Positions 35,301-48,328 are shown, counted from the first letter of the stretch. The stretch: DNA of 64,000 nucleotides from Kryptolebias marmoratus (GCF_001649575.2 NC_051433.1:13857376-13921375); one strand, 5' to 3'. Numbers and translations are program-made. The notes: a model not told the origin generated them from the letters alone.

Positions 35301-38300
35301 TCACTTCGGTGAACATTAGGCACATTTCTCCACGTGCTAAGTTTCTTCTCTGGAGCCATATTATTTAAAGATTGAGCCTAAAATCATCTAAAATAAAACA
35401 TTACTATCTTGAGATATCCCCCATTGCTTCATATTTTGCTTCCAAGCAGTCAGACCTTCTTGTGATCTTTTAAAGTCGGCTTTCTCGAACGTTCTTCAAG
35501 ATTTTCGGAAGATCTTTCAAAGTTTTTCTTGGGATTTTTTTTTCACTCATTTTCAATTCAGTACGTGACCGTTTTCAGAGGAATGTTGTAATTTGTTTCT
35601 TAGGTCACTTAAGTGTTGTGTCAACCAATTGTTAAATTGGGTCTTTAGGCACTTTACCAGCAGTTTGTCACAAAGACACAATTCCATTCTTTAGTTAAAT
35701 CTACAAAAAAAAAAGACAAATATGGGTCGTGTTCATCTACTATTGATTGACTTTTAGGACCTGTCACATCTGCGTTTACCTCCATATGTCCACTTTTGTC
35801 ATTTTTTAAGCACAGACATCACAATATGCTGTTGTGGTCAGGTAAAATAACTGGAAATGAGTGAAAAAGTAGCCAAAAATTTATAGAAAATTACTGACCA
35901 TGTTAAAAGATGACATAAAAGCCTGTTTGCTTGGAAATGAGGGGCTGGTTTAAAACTTTTGCACGGTACTTTATGTCCGTATTTTCTCTGCGAACAGAGG
36001 CGTGCTAACAAATGACAGTACTCTGCTTGTGTCCAATCAGACAAAGTGGAGCTGGTGCTGGACTCAACCAAGATCTCTGAGTCTGGGACAGCCAATGTGC
36101 GGGCCAGACCCACAGTCAAGCACCACACGGTGAGTATCTACTAAAGATTCATTGTTTACATGACTTTTCAGTTTAAAACATTAATTCATCAGTAACCAAA
36201 AGTAACAGCTTGGCTTTTGAATCTGCAATAGAAATGCTGGTTCATTTTAAGCCAATTTTCAGTGGTTTCATACCAACTTTCAATCTGCTCATCCGTTCAG
36301 TGGAAGTCTTCACGCTGAGCTGCAGACTTACTTTCTAGTTAAAAAAAATGTGGTAATGATAATGAGTAACACTTTTCTTGGAATGAAACGCAGTTTTCCA
36401 GCGATAGGCACAGTTCACGGTAAAGATAACGTTGTTTTATAAAGACTGCTCTGCAGGTCAAAACACCCTGAGGGCGAATGGAGTCAAAGCTTCAAAATAA
36501 CATCCAAAACTACAGATACAGATGGTAAATTAAAAGTTACACTAACTCGATAAGACACAAAATACCCTGTAATGAATCATTTTTATCTTCTTCAGCTATA
36601 AATAACATGTCAGAATTTATATAAACATGTTTATCAGTTCAACACATTGTTAATAATTAAACCAGGCCTCTAGTTAGAAATCCTTAAGGCACAACTGCTA
36701 ATATTAGAATTGCAAGGTGCAATTTTGTGCTTTTAAAATATTTTTTTTATTGCTTTGCACAACATATCAAAATCTATCACTGCAATATCAATACAGCAAG
36801 GAGTTGCAATAAATCAGAGACATAAACTGCATGCCAGTAAAGGATTTGGCCAATCAGATGGTCCCTACATACCCACAAATACCCAATATTCAATTATAAC
36901 ATAGCAACAATATCCTAATATTATGCATTCATAATGATTTTACTTGCGTTTGGCAACTCTAGATATGTCCAATATGTTGTGTTGCTACGTGTGTTTTGTA
37001 GTTTGGAAAAGATTCATCTTAATTTATGTCCGCTTCAGCAGCCTGTGTGACTGACAGGCCGCCTATTATCTCGTCATGGAGCGAATGAACAGCTCATCTG
37101 CGCTCTGGTTCACACACCTCGCCTCACTGTCAGGGAGTGTTTTACGGCACACCCAGCAGCACATGGGCAGGACGCCTCGCGGTGCTGCGACAGCTGAACG
37201 TGAGTCATAGCGCTGAGAACGAGCAGGCAGAAACAAACTGGATCCTACGCCATCTCTGGCGCCACACCCTCAGACCGCCGCGCAGCGACGTAACCGAGAG
37301 TATTAGCAAACAAGGTGTCATTCAGGGTGTGATATCCCGCAGGTGGTCAACTTTTGTTTTCTTAATGAGGACCTCGATTGTTGGTTGGATTTGCATAAAT
37401 GGTGGAATAAACAAATTATGTTTAATGTGTTGGAATCTTCTCTGTAAAGCAGGTGGATCTTCCAAATGCATATAAACAATGGTTAATTCCAGTAAACCCA
37501 AAGTTTAACGATTCATATATTAGGATAAAAGTCCAATTAAATAAAAAAGACTAATTCACAAAATTGATGAGTTTGACTTTGCTGTATGAGAGGATTGCAC
37601 CAAGAGTCACAGATATGAAAACACGTCGAACAAGGCTGGAATGATTTACACTCTTAAATCTTGAGAATCTCTGTTGTGTCAACAGAGTCTGTGTTTGTTT
37701 TCGGTGGCGTTGGTTCCGCGAAGCGAACGGCGCTCTCTCTCTCTCTGCTCGTTTCTTTTCCACACCTCCCTCGCATTCACCCACAGACACAAACACACAG
37801 GTATCTGACAGCCAGGCCCATTTTAACAACAACAGTGCGATGAATAAAAGGTGTATCCTCTGATTCATCGAACCTTCCTCATAACTAAAGAACCATCCAA
37901 CGATTACTTTCTGAGCGTTTCAATAAAATCTGTTCAGACACACAAACAAACACCCAGACACAGGCAATTAAATTAGAATTAACCTCCCTCAGGGATAAAT
38001 AAAGTAATAAAGTTTATTCACAATCACCATTTGTGTAAATAGTGTGCAAATAAGGCACTTATGAACTGCCATACTAGATGTTTACCATAATGCTAAAACC
38101 ACATAAGATCGCTTGCCAGAAACTTTTATCCTGCTGACATCGATAATGCATCCCCCGTTCAAGGAACACCGGGTCATGCAATAACTAAGAACTGGTTTGT
38201 TCACCTCAAGAGTTACGACTTGCCAAAAAAGCTCTACAGAACAGAGCGTACAGTTTCTAATCTCATCCCTGCTGTTTCCTGTGCCATGTCTGCTCCTTAA

Positions 38301-41009
38301 TGTGGCAGCGAGTTCTGATACCGATGGTTTCTTCTTCACAGTCCATTGCTGAAAGTTTCCAAGGGTTCGCTGTCCCAACTCCTAAAGTCCCTCTCCTCCC
38401 CCAGACCAATGGTCCGCAAATCAATGGCACAGGTACGTATCTGACTAACCTCTACTGTGTACTTAAGATTAAAGTACAAAGAGAATAAATGGATTATTTA
38501 GGCTCTGTTGGATCAAGGTAGGTTCTGGTGCCTTTACTCAGACTCAGGTGATGGATCACAGGAATAAGAATAAAAGGAAAAAGCAGGGCAGGTAAATGTT
38601 TATCCAGGCAGTTGCACAATAACCCTCCAGAAAAAGTCCAAACTACCATATCAGATTTAGTGCATATTTACACAATGGGAGTGTTTTTTGTTTACTTTAG
38701 CTGAACATTTTAGGTTTAGTGATAATGAATAAGATTAGCATTCTCAAATAGCTTGATTTTCAGGCCTTTTATAGAAAAGAATTTATGTCAGAGTTTTCTC
38801 AAATATTTGCAATCGTTTACTTTTTTTTCCCTTGCCTTCCACAGATACTGGAAATAAATTAACCAATGGATCCATTATATCTGGTCATTTGGAAGATGAA
38901 ATCATTTTTCCTCCTCCTCCTCCTTCAATGGCACCTCCACCCCCTCCGGTGGATTTTATCCCCCCTCCGCCAGACTTCCTGGGTGACCTGAACAGCCTCG
39001 CGGCCCTTCAGCCTCCATCTATGCCAGCACCAAAACTGCCACCGTCCATGGAGCGCGACGGTTTAGCCACCTTAAAAGCTCCGCCAGTAGCACCCCCAAA
39101 GCCCCTGTCGACCTGCTCCACTGGCTCTGCATCCTCCATTCCCATTTCCAGTCCGCCACCATCCATCATTCCGGAGCACCCAAAATTTGCCCCACCCCAG
39201 CCTCCTCACGAAAAACAACTCAAGACTCCTAAAGTACCACCCCCAAAGCCCGCTAGGTTCTCTTCCATGTTCAACATTGACTCCCCGCCACATAGCCCAG
39301 CACCACCTCCCGCTGTGGACTCATCCACGTTCTCCACCTTCAATCCCCAACACAAAGCAAAGATTTTAGATACTCCAAAGGCCACATTCCTGAGCACACA
39401 TGAGACTCAAGATGCAAGGCCAAAGCAGATGTTGCTCCTGGAGGACTCAGGGTCAGGTAAATCTGTCCCTGTGCTTGTCAATGTAGACGGAAAACCCATG
39501 CAAGTGCCTAAACCAGATCCCAAAGATGTACAAGAACCAAAGAAGGACTTAGAAATCCCCCAACCATCTCAATTAGAAATCCCCCAGTCAACTCAATTAA
39601 AAATCCCCCAACCGTCTCAATTACCCCAACCTGATTTTCAGAGAGAGGCTAAAACACTTCCGGCACAGTCAGAAATATCCAGAATAACCAAACCGTATCG
39701 TTCTCCAAAGCTACAGAGAATGAATAATGTTCAGGTTTATTCAGAACCCAGCAAATTCAATGGCTCTCCGAGTCAAAGCCGCAGTTACAGTCCAATGTTG
39801 GATCGTAAGCTACGCAGCCTGAAGGCTAATGAGATCAGCGGGACCCGAGAGACCCATGCAGCGTCGCCGCTGGCCCTCCTCCAAGCAGCCAAACAAAGAG
39901 ACAAACACAAGACGACTGCCTCTGTGTCACGAGAAAGCAGCACCGTGAAGAGTGAACATTCTAGTGCAAGCATTTACTCGAGTGACTCGAGTCCAAATTC
40001 CTTCATCGTTGTCCCGAAGCCTCCCTCGCCATCTGCTTTAACTCCGTCGCAAGAAAGATCGCAAGAGACCCCGCAGTCTGTTTGGCCCGCGGATCATGAA
40101 AGAATAGTTCAAGCTCCAGAGAAATCCATCAGTCCTGCTCAGGCCATGCTTCAGAAACCATCAAATAGTCCAGCATTTTCATTCCCGACTGCAAACAACC
40201 TGGCTGAGCAGAAACCAAGTGCCGAAGAAACCCCCGCAAAGCCCCAAGCCGTGCAGCAGAACGAGGAGCTGAATGTGCCGCTGCTTCCTCCGCCTCCAGG
40301 GTTTGATGACTTTTTCGAGATGAATGAGCCACCCCCATCCATCTGTCCGCCTGATCCCCCTGCGAATAAGGCCCCAAAACCAGCTCTGGCCCCGCCAGCT
40401 CCAGCTCCAGCTCTGGCTCCAGCTCCTCCGAACCATATACCGCCACCACCTCCAAAATGTCCGCCCCCCGACCTAGACGTCAAACCAAAAGCACAAGTCC
40501 AGACCAAACCCAAGCCGGCCTCCAGTCAACTCCCCGCTACCCTTTCCCCCAATCAGGCCACTCTCCTTAGCATCTTGCAAAAGAAGATGATAGAAATGGA
40601 CCGCAAAATGGCCCCAGAGAATAACGCCGACTCCAGTAATGACGACTGGGTCACCTCGCCAACTGAAGAGTACAGTAAGGTCGCCGTGGTGCCGAAGGCC
40701 ACATCACAGTTCAAAAGCCCGCCCCCAACAAAAACCAAACCAGCAGCGATGAACATGAAGGAGCTGGAGGGCAAGCTGATCAAGAAGAACCAGGAGACCT
40801 CGCATGTGACCCCTCTCAGCAGGTGAGACAGCCGGCGCTCGGATGTCCTCCGGGTAAATATCCGCCGGGTGTTTCGTCAGCGTGTTCACTCCTGATGTCT
40901 TCTTCTTCACAGCGGCGGAGCGCACTCCAGACACCAGTATGGGATGACGTTCACCATCCGGCCTGGATCCGAACAGCCCATTACTCTTGTCAGTAAAGGG
41001 GAATCCTAA
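32346..41009 (+). CDS. c6orf132: C6orf132 homologue, proline-rich protein
   Basis: A 777-residue protein of unknown function in five coding exons with consistent phases: 32346-32424, 36041-36129, 38342-38432, 38845-40822 and 40913-41009. The start is ATG in MKKGRQHFLGRKN. Several short islands match vertebrate C6orf132: SESGTANVRARP (39-50), FAVPTPKVP (65-73), SPLALLQAAKQR (427-438), SPNSFIVVPK (469-478) and the end YGMTFTIRPG (755-764). Between them it is low in complexity with polyproline runs (PPPPPSMAPPPPPVDFIPPP near 110), which could bind SH3, WW or EVH1 domains. A 24-base unit is repeated three times at 39549-39620 (LEIPQPSQ). No signal peptide or membrane segment is seen. The family identity is firm; the function is not known and I do not assign one. 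Confidence 0.85.
32425..36040. repeat. c6orf132 intron 1 with two repeat families
   Basis: A 3.6-kb intron. It holds a CAGCTACTACCACAC family copy at about 33085-33290 (CAGCTACTACCACACCAG, GGCGGCCATCTTGAACTGG) and, at about 35400-35975, a copy of the CACTGTGCAAAAG family ending in GGTTTAAAACTTTTGCACGG. The remainder (32.4-33.0 and 33.3-35.4 kb) shows no gene. Confidence 0.6.
36130..38341. other. c6orf132 intron 2
   Basis: AT-rich with a more GC-rich island at about 37020-37310 that is open in one frame without recognised similarity. A tail fragment of the CAGCTACTACCACAC family (CATCCAACGATTACTTTCTG) lies near 37900. Confidence 0.45.
39549..39620 (+). repeat. 24-bp coding tandem repeat, three units
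   Basis: Three head-to-tail units of 24 bases (39549, 39573, 39597) encode LEIPQPSQ, LEIPQSTQ and LKIPQPSQ in the large exon of c6orf132. The small number of substitutions suggests recent expansion. Confidence 0.9.
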
Positions 41010-41710
41010 AGGTTTACTGCTTTTAAATCTACAACACATTTGTATTATTTTAAAACCAGCAGAAATTTGAATTTATGTAAAATAGTGAAGTTATGGAAAT
41101 CACGCGGTCATTGTCAGACATTGCTTTCCTGTCTTTTTTTTATTTGCCTACATAGTTTTTTAAAGTCTTCCTAATGTAAGAATGTTGTCGTTTTTAGGAC
41201 TTTTATGTGTAAATCTGTACATATGTTACCTTTTAACCACAGCTCTTAATCAGTTTGTTCAACATGGGTTCTTCTTGCAAGTAAATCCTACGAAGGAGAC
41301 AACGTTTAGCTTTGCAGGGTTCTCTCTAAATGATTGTAAACTACTTATGTACTATTTAACTGCTTATGTTGCATTTGCACACCTAACTAAAATGCTCTTT
41401 TACTGTTACATGTACATTATATAAGCCAGCTGAAGCAAAGCCAACACTTAGTTTAGGTAAATTTCGGTGAGTGCAAGTCTTTCTCTTATTTATTAATCTA
41501 AGAAATGTTTTACCTTCTACATATTTTACAAAAGGATTTTTATCAGTGTAGTTACTTATCGTATCAATGACAATGTTTATATAAAATATGGATGCAGATT
41601 TATGCACAAGTTTAAAAAAAAGGACCATACTGACTTGTTCATTTACAACATATGTGCTGAAATAATTCCAGTAATTGTATTTGTGTAAAATATAAAGCTT
41701 TTGTGGACAA
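41010..41710 (+). other. c6orf132: c6orf132 3' UTR
   Basis: AT-rich sequence after the stop codon. The most likely end is near 41700, after a variant poly(A) signal (AATATAAAG near 41688). No canonical AATAAA is present here. Confidence 0.45.
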
Positions 41711-42359
41711 CTTTGTCTTTCCTATTGAGTTTTTATTCATTTTTGTAACAATTTTTACATTCCTGCCACTCTCTTGACACTAAAAACTTGACGTTACCCT
41801 CATTTTTGGAGGCGTTATCCCATAATGCACCAGAATATTAAGTGTCAAAGGATGAGTTTTACATCAGAATCAAGTTAAATCATGAGATCAAAATGCAGCA
41901 AAGACAAACTATTCTCAAAGATAAACTTATTAACTGAAAGAGATACATTTATTAAAAAACAAGTTAACAGTTTTAGCAAACACTACATTGTTTAATAGCG
42001 CTAGTGCCGTCTCATGACGAGAGGTCCGCTCCTTTTCAGTTTGGCGGCGCAGGACTCAGCTCGAAGTGATGACGAGCGGCGAAGGAGGAGCTTCTCTTTA
42101 AATGAAGGGACGTGTCCGCCAACTTTACATCAGGGATGACCTGTCAGAGCGATCAAAGTCTACCATCCTGTTAACAGCCAACATAAATATGCTACAGAAG
42201 AATAAACGTAGGCAGTAATTAGTCGTTAACGAACAGCAGGTTCACCACTGAGGGCCTCTTTTATTGCTGAATGTGTTTGGGGACTTTGTCCCGACTGGGA
42301 GGCTGTTTTTAAACGGTGCAGAGTCTGACCTTACACGTCCCGGCATGTAAATCGTTATT

Positions 42360-42985
42360 AAAGGTATAGCTTGGATGATTGGAAGTGTAGTTCTGCGGAA
42401 AAGTTATAAACAATATCTTACCTGTTGTAGATATTTCATCATGTGAACTCAGTTTGGAGAAACAGAGTTTAATTCTGACCTTATTGACGAGCTAACAGCT
42501 AGTCCAAGTGGAACCAAGACTGAAATGGATTGCTGTCGTCTTAAAACTTAAAAAAAAAATAAAAAATAAAAAAAAATTCACAATTCCAAGTGAACACTGA
42601 TTTACAAACCTTCATCGTCAGTTTGGCATTACACTTTTATTCCAGCAGTAATATTATGGTTTTCCTGCTGAAATGCCTCAGGTTGTACAGGAAATGTTAC
42701 AGCCATACAATTCTATGTAAATAACTGTGTAATGTGCAACTAACAGAGATGCAAAGGTTTAGAAAAAGTGAAAAGCTGTAACATTTTGGGAGATTTAAGC
42801 TGTTTTAAGACGGCAGCAGTCCCCTTTGGTCCTGGCCCAGCTTGAACGACCTGTTAGCTCATCAATCAGGTCAGAATTAAACTCATTCTCCGAACTGAGG
42901 TGGTACAGAAAGTAAGAAATGAATATTCGTAACTGTTCCACAGAACTACATTTGAAAAGATCTGAACTAAGAACTTTATCTTGTG
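42360..42985. repeat. Inverted pair of CTGTTG/GAGAAA family repeats
   Basis: The left copy (about 42360-42553) reads TTCTGCGGAAAAGTTATAAA, ATCTTACCTGTTGTAGAT, CTCAGTTTGGAGAAAC, GAGCTAACAGCTAGTC and CGTCTTAAAAC. The right copy (about 42785-42975) is its inverse (GTTTTAAGACGGCAGCAG, CTGTTAGCTCATCAATCAGG, TCCGAACTGAGG, TTCCACAGAACTACATTTG). They could fold into a long hairpin. The rest of 41711-43518 (between convergent c6orf132 and wdr77) has no gene. Confidence 0.7.
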
Positions 42986-43518
42986 CTGGTGTAGAGTCTC
43001 AGTCATCCAAGACGTGGTAAATCCAAAAAAAGTTTAAAAAACAAACGAAACAGCTGGACCTTTATTCTGTAGATGATTTGCTTCCCATCCTTTCTCTATT
43101 AAAAAAAAAACAAAACAGGAGAGTGTGGAGTTCCAGGCTTTTAAACTGTGTGAGATGCTCCGTTATGTAAACCATTTTTAACTCAGGGGACAAACTTATC
43201 ATCTTATAGTTGTTCAGATATCTGAGTCCACAGACCAGAAAGGAGCGCCAGATTTCCCCGACAACATTAAAGTTATGTTTAATGTAAAACGATGTAATAC
43301 AAATAGGTTTCCTTCTATGTAATCACACGTGGAAACGTTGTACAGCATGGCAGAGACAGATTGAGTTTGAAAGGCCTAAATCTGAAGAGCAGGGTGAGTC
43401 AGACGCCTCAGTCCTTTTCTCCGGTTGAATTTAATCTAGAAACACGCGAACGCCCCGCCCCCCACATAAATACGAGGCAAAGAAGTTGTTTTACTTTTCA
43501 GAGGCGATCGTGTAAAGT

Positions 43519-46500
43519 CTAAGACCCAGAAGCAGAGGATTCAGCAGCCGGAGTCACTATGTGATGAAGCACAAGGTGATCCCAGCCGACGGTTGTGAGA
43601 GCCGTGGAGCTCCCGGGAACCCAGCAGACACCTCTGACAAAGTCCTGGTGGCGCCGATCCCTGAGCCTACAGGAAAACATGGAGTTTGTATATGTTGTGG
43701 TGCAAAACGCCGAGTTATGAGTTTCTGAATCCGGTGTAAAGACTCACACGTCTTCCAGCTCAGAGTTCAGAACAGCGAGCGAGCAGTCATCACTAGTGGA
43801 GGCCAGCAAAGCAGCACTGGGAACGGACAAAGAGTTCAAAAGGTTGCTTTTACAGACAAACGGTCAAAAGACTTTGACGTGGGCAGCAACTTACCCGTTT
43901 GTGGAGAAGGCGAGGTTGTTAACTCTGCGGCTGTGGACCGTCCTCACCCGGGCCTGTTCAGTTCCCAGGAAATCTTTCACGGTCACTCTGCCCAAGTCGT
44001 CGCCTGAAACAGAAGGAGCGTGTTCAGATGTGGAAGTACGAGTCTGTCGGTCGCCAGTCGGCTGCTGGGCCTTACCGAAAGCAACGGTGCTTCTGTGGTG
44101 GGGGTGCCAAGCAACAGTGGTGGCAGAGCAACTCGGGGACTCAACATCTGCATAAAAAAACTGATATTAGAACAAGACAGCCAACAGAATCTGTGATCAT
44201 CAGGACAGAAAAAAAAACAAGCATCTGCTTAGATAATAAACTTTTAATTCCCATTTTATGCAACATTAGCAGATATCTGTGCTGACGCTTCGGGGGTTCC
44301 TCGTACGATAACATCTTCACTCAGATGTTCAAACTGGAACCATAGACCACAGACGGCTGCTCACCGATTTTTGAGGCTGGTTTGTTCGGCTTCCTCCTGT
44401 CCCACAGCAACACCCGGCCGTCCTGAGGGATCAGAGACAACGTGGGAAACATTTAAACCGGTCTCTTTTCTTTACTATATTAAACCCAGGAGGATGAGCT
44501 CGGTTATATTTGTTCTGAAGCAAAGGCACACTTGAATTTTTAATATTTCTTTAATTTTATTAAAAATTGTTCTCTCTCCAGTATTTAAACAGCAATTCCC
44601 AACACTCTTAACTTGCTTTTTATCTGATAGAACAAACCAAATTACACTTAAGGAAACACTGAAATAATCACAGCACAGTTTGTCTGCAGGCAGGAAATTA
44701 TAACAGAAATGAGCCACAAACAAAAGTCGTGGGAACCAAAAACTAAAACCTTTTTTTTAAAAAAAGACATCTTATAGTAAAATAAATAAATAGGAACTCC
44801 AGTTATTTTAATCCACAAAGACAAAAAGTCTTATTTTCTGACTGAAGGCGACTTACTTGGCCACAGGAGATGAAGAGCGACTCGTCTGTAGGGCTGCAGG
44901 CAACACTGTTAACAGGCTGGGTGTGAACTGGGGACACAACATGGAAAAGACAGATTTGTTTGTGGGTTGCTGGGTTTAATCTCACTGGTGTGAAACGTTT
45001 ACAGGTAAGGTACACGGTCGCAGTTTCTATAAGTTACTCATAGCAGCTCAAGAGGTTATAGAAATACGGATAAAAATAAGTCAAACCTCAGAATACAATC
45101 AATTAAAAACTTGACAATTGTTGCATTAAATTTGAGAAGCATGTTGGAATGATTTTGTGATGCTCTTGTAACAGCGAGGACAGGAAACACACGTTTTGAT
45201 AAATTAATTAAAAAAATTATACCTCTATAATTACTAACAGGGAGAGGACTGTTATATTAGTGCCATTCAAAGGTTGCTTTGATTTACAAGTAAGCATTAT
45301 CTCCCCACCCGTGATAAGTAAAGAAGAAAAAAATAAATAAATCAGCTTAACAGAATTTAAATAAAACTAAAGCACGGCCTAATTATTTATTGTTTTTATA
45401 TTTCTTGAACCGTCTGTAGACGTTCTCTTACCGTTGTAGGTGGTGACAGCAGTTTCCTGACTGAGATCCCAGACTTTAATTCTGCATCGAAGAAAAGATG
45501 TGAAGGCATTAAAACGGTCCTCTCACAAAATTATAGTTTAAAATAGAAACAATAAACGCAGATTCTCTTCAAGGATAACTGCGCATCTTTATGCAGAAAT
45601 ATTAAAACCTCTGACCCCCATCTTCAAGGATAACTGCGCATCTTTATGCAGAAATATTAAAACCTCTGACCCCCATCAGCGAGGGGTTTCAGTGGCTCCA
45701 GGGTCTGTGCAAAGTTGCTGTTGTTGTTAAACGAGCATAAATGTGTTTTTCACTTGTTTTAGTTTTACCAGATACTGTCCTAGCTGATTTCCTATAATGG
45801 ATTTTGTCTGCAGAGGGTAGGCATGATGTGGAGACTGTTTGTCACCCGTTTGTAAGTGTGTGAGAGTCTAACCGGCAGTCCATGCTGCCGGTCACAGCGC
45901 TGTTCACTCCAACAACTGGGCTCACTGTGGTGACCACATGGTCGTGTTCGTATCTGGTAAAACGATTCACCAACAGGCGCTCGTCCTCTGCCAGCTCCCA
46001 GAGCTCCAAGGCACCTGCACCAGCAAAACCAAACCAAGATCTAGTTAATATTCTGTCTCTGTGCTTTGTTCAGACTCCGTCGATCTGTACCTCACCTGAA
46101 TCGGATGCGACTACAATCCCCCTTTCAGCCACCCATTTAACGTCCGTGACCCCGGCCTCAGTCTGCACACCGGCTTTGCAGAATCCCTCGTTGGGGGCCT
46201 GCTCAGGTTCGCTGTAGATCCATACGGATCCTTGCCAGTTCCGGCCAGAGAGGCTCGAGGCGCCGATCAGCAGGGTGCCATCTGGGAAGAGCAGGACAGC
46301 GATAAGAGCCCGTCAGACGGATCCACATTTTCACCCAGGGTTCACCGACCAAGCGGGGTTCCAACACATGTTCTAGTTTGAAATTCCAAACACAAAATTC
46401 ATGGATTCCCCCAAACTCCAGCCATTTTAAAAAGGCACTGCGAATATTTGTGCAGTGGTGGAATTTTATTATCTGTAAGCTTCCGTCAAGATGGTCCTGT

Positions 46501-47202
46501 TCTGCAGAGCAGCCCAAGTTGTTGCTCACATTTGCGCTTATAAAACCACAAATTATTGCTGGAAATCAGGAGACAACTTGCACTGCCTCCTGTTACATTT
46601 TGATTATTTTTGTTGTGATTTCTTGTAATATTTGCTTATAAGTGACCTGTTCTTTGTGTATGGCCTTTTCACTCTTGATTGGGACAAGAGACACACACAT
46701 ATTCATCCAGCTATGTTTTAGTTAGAACTGGAATAGGCTGAACTTTAGAGACTACAAACAAAGGTTTTCATTTTTCCTAATCAGTTTGTAGGTCTAATGT
46801 CAGTTTTAAAGTTGCCTTCAATAGAAAATGATGTCCTTTTGAGAAACTATGCTCCCATTTAAAAAATTAAAGAGCTTTGTATGTTTTAGGGCTCAGCTGC
46901 TATCGTGTAACTGAAAAGTTGCATTCTGTATAAACATGTGGTTTAAGATCTGCAGAGTCATTATGAAAGCATTAAATGAGCCTGAGTGCACACGGGTGGC
47001 TAATGAGGCAAACTGCATGTCCACTTTACAAGAGATGTAAACAGACTCATGGTGATCCCAACAAACCACGTGTTTCTCCTGCAGCTCCCTTACCTGCTCG
47101 GTACTGAGCCGCGCACAGGTGCTTCTCCATGCACGCAGGAGCATTGGGGGGGATGTTCCACCGGTTTTCCTTAATCATGCTGGTGTCCAGCGCGCTTTTC
47201 AT
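43519..47202 (-). CDS. wdr77: WD repeat protein 77 (MEP50), PRMT5 methylosome subunit
   Basis: The obligate partner of the arginine methyltransferase PRMT5; it forms the WD40 propeller that presents histone and Sm substrates. It has 337 residues (human about 342) in ten exons on the minus strand: 47094-47202, 46096-46281, 45873-46014, 45432-45481, 44857-44927, 44365-44422, 44076-44147, 43895-44003, 43748-43816 and 43519-43666. All phases join. The N-terminus contains [16 protein letters not shown], followed by [18 protein letters not shown] and [18 protein letters not shown], which are MEP50-specific. WD signatures include IKVWDLS, VLLWDRR and, near the end, [15 protein letters not shown]. 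An upstream ATG at 47202 is used; a second (codon 9) would also fit. Its 3' end is convergent with c6orf132. Confidence 0.95.
45567..45676. repeat. Perfect 55-bp tandem duplication in a wdr77 intron
   Basis: The 55-base unit starting CTTCAAGGATAACTGCGC at 45567 is repeated without any mismatch from 45622 to 45676. It lies in the intron between the exons at 45432-45481 and 45873-46014. Confidence 0.92.
46282..47093. other. wdr77 intron 1
   Basis: An 0.8-kb intron after the start exon. No repeat family or other gene was recognised. Confidence 0.5.
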
Positions 47203-48057
47203 CCAAAAACAGCAGCCCTGAAATCCTCACTCGCAGCGAGAGTTGTTCTTTTTTCTTTAACACTTGAGAGCAACTTTTACGTCAGCTAGCTTAGCAGCAC
47301 CCGTGCACTGACACGCGCGGTTCTGGTCTTCGGTCTTTAAGAGGGAGATACTATAAATTACCGTGTTCTAAAATCGCAACAATGTCGGCTTTCCGTCTAA
47401 AATGATGCTACTTGGCAGCTTTGCCAGTAAAATGAATGAAAAAGCAAAACACATGGAAGCGGTGGACACAAACTTCCTGCTCCGGGTCGCTTCCCGTGTT
47501 TTTAATGGCGGATTTCAGGCGCAACACCGCCACCTACTGGACTGGAGGGAGGGACGGTGGCCGGGCAGGAAACTGACAAACAAACAAGTATTGTATCATG
47601 TTCCGAGCTAAAATAATTACTTAAGTTGTAAACAACACATTGGCTGATAAGCCTTTTCTAGGAAATCATTAATTTGCATTTATAAGTCCTGTAATTCTGT
47701 ATTTTATCTGCTACAGTTTATCGATACATGTTTTATTGTTTTTTGTTAACCTGGTACAGGACATGTATGAGGACAGCAGGATCGGTCTTGTGCGAAATTC
47801 TGTCCTCCTGTGTCGGGAGCGCGCATTGCAGCCAGAGAGGTGGATCCGGCGGATCTGACCATTTTCACTGCGCTTCTGATCGATTTCTCGGTTAAAAAAA
47901 AAAAAACAACTCTTATAATCATCTCAATGTTGTAACTTTTAGTTTAATCGGCAGCTATCAAAATAAAATAAATAATTAAATAAACGAGGTCTTGTGTGGA
48001 GGTCTTTTTACGCTGTTTTGTGTTATTTTAAGATAATCGATCTTTTTTCAACTTTTG

Positions 48058-48328
48058 NNNNNNNNNNNNNNNNNNNNNNNNNNNNNNNNNNNNNNNNNNN
48101 NNNNNNNNNNNNNNNNNNNNNNNNNNNNNNNNNNNNNNNNNNNNNNNNNNNNNNNNNNNNNNNNNNNNNNNNNNNNNNNNNNNNNNNNNNNNNNNNNNNN
48201 NNNNNNNNNNNNNNNNNNNNNNNNNNNNNNNNNNNNNNNNNNNNNNNNNNNNNNNNNNNNNNNNNNNNNNNNNNNNNNNNNNNNNNNNNNNNNNNNNNNN
48301 NNNNNNNNNNNNNNNNNNNNNNNNNNNN
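48058..48328. other. Assembly gap (Ns)
   Basis: 271 unresolved bases. Frames that appear to run across it are artefacts. Confidence 0.99.

Noticed and set aside
37137..37475. A 112-codon frame in c6orf132 intron 2
   Set aside because: No similarity, no splice signals that join it in phase to the neighbouring exons.
40129..40513. Long minus-strand frames with Gly/Ala-rich translation
   Set aside because: Shadows of the proline-rich coding exon of c6orf132 on the other strand.
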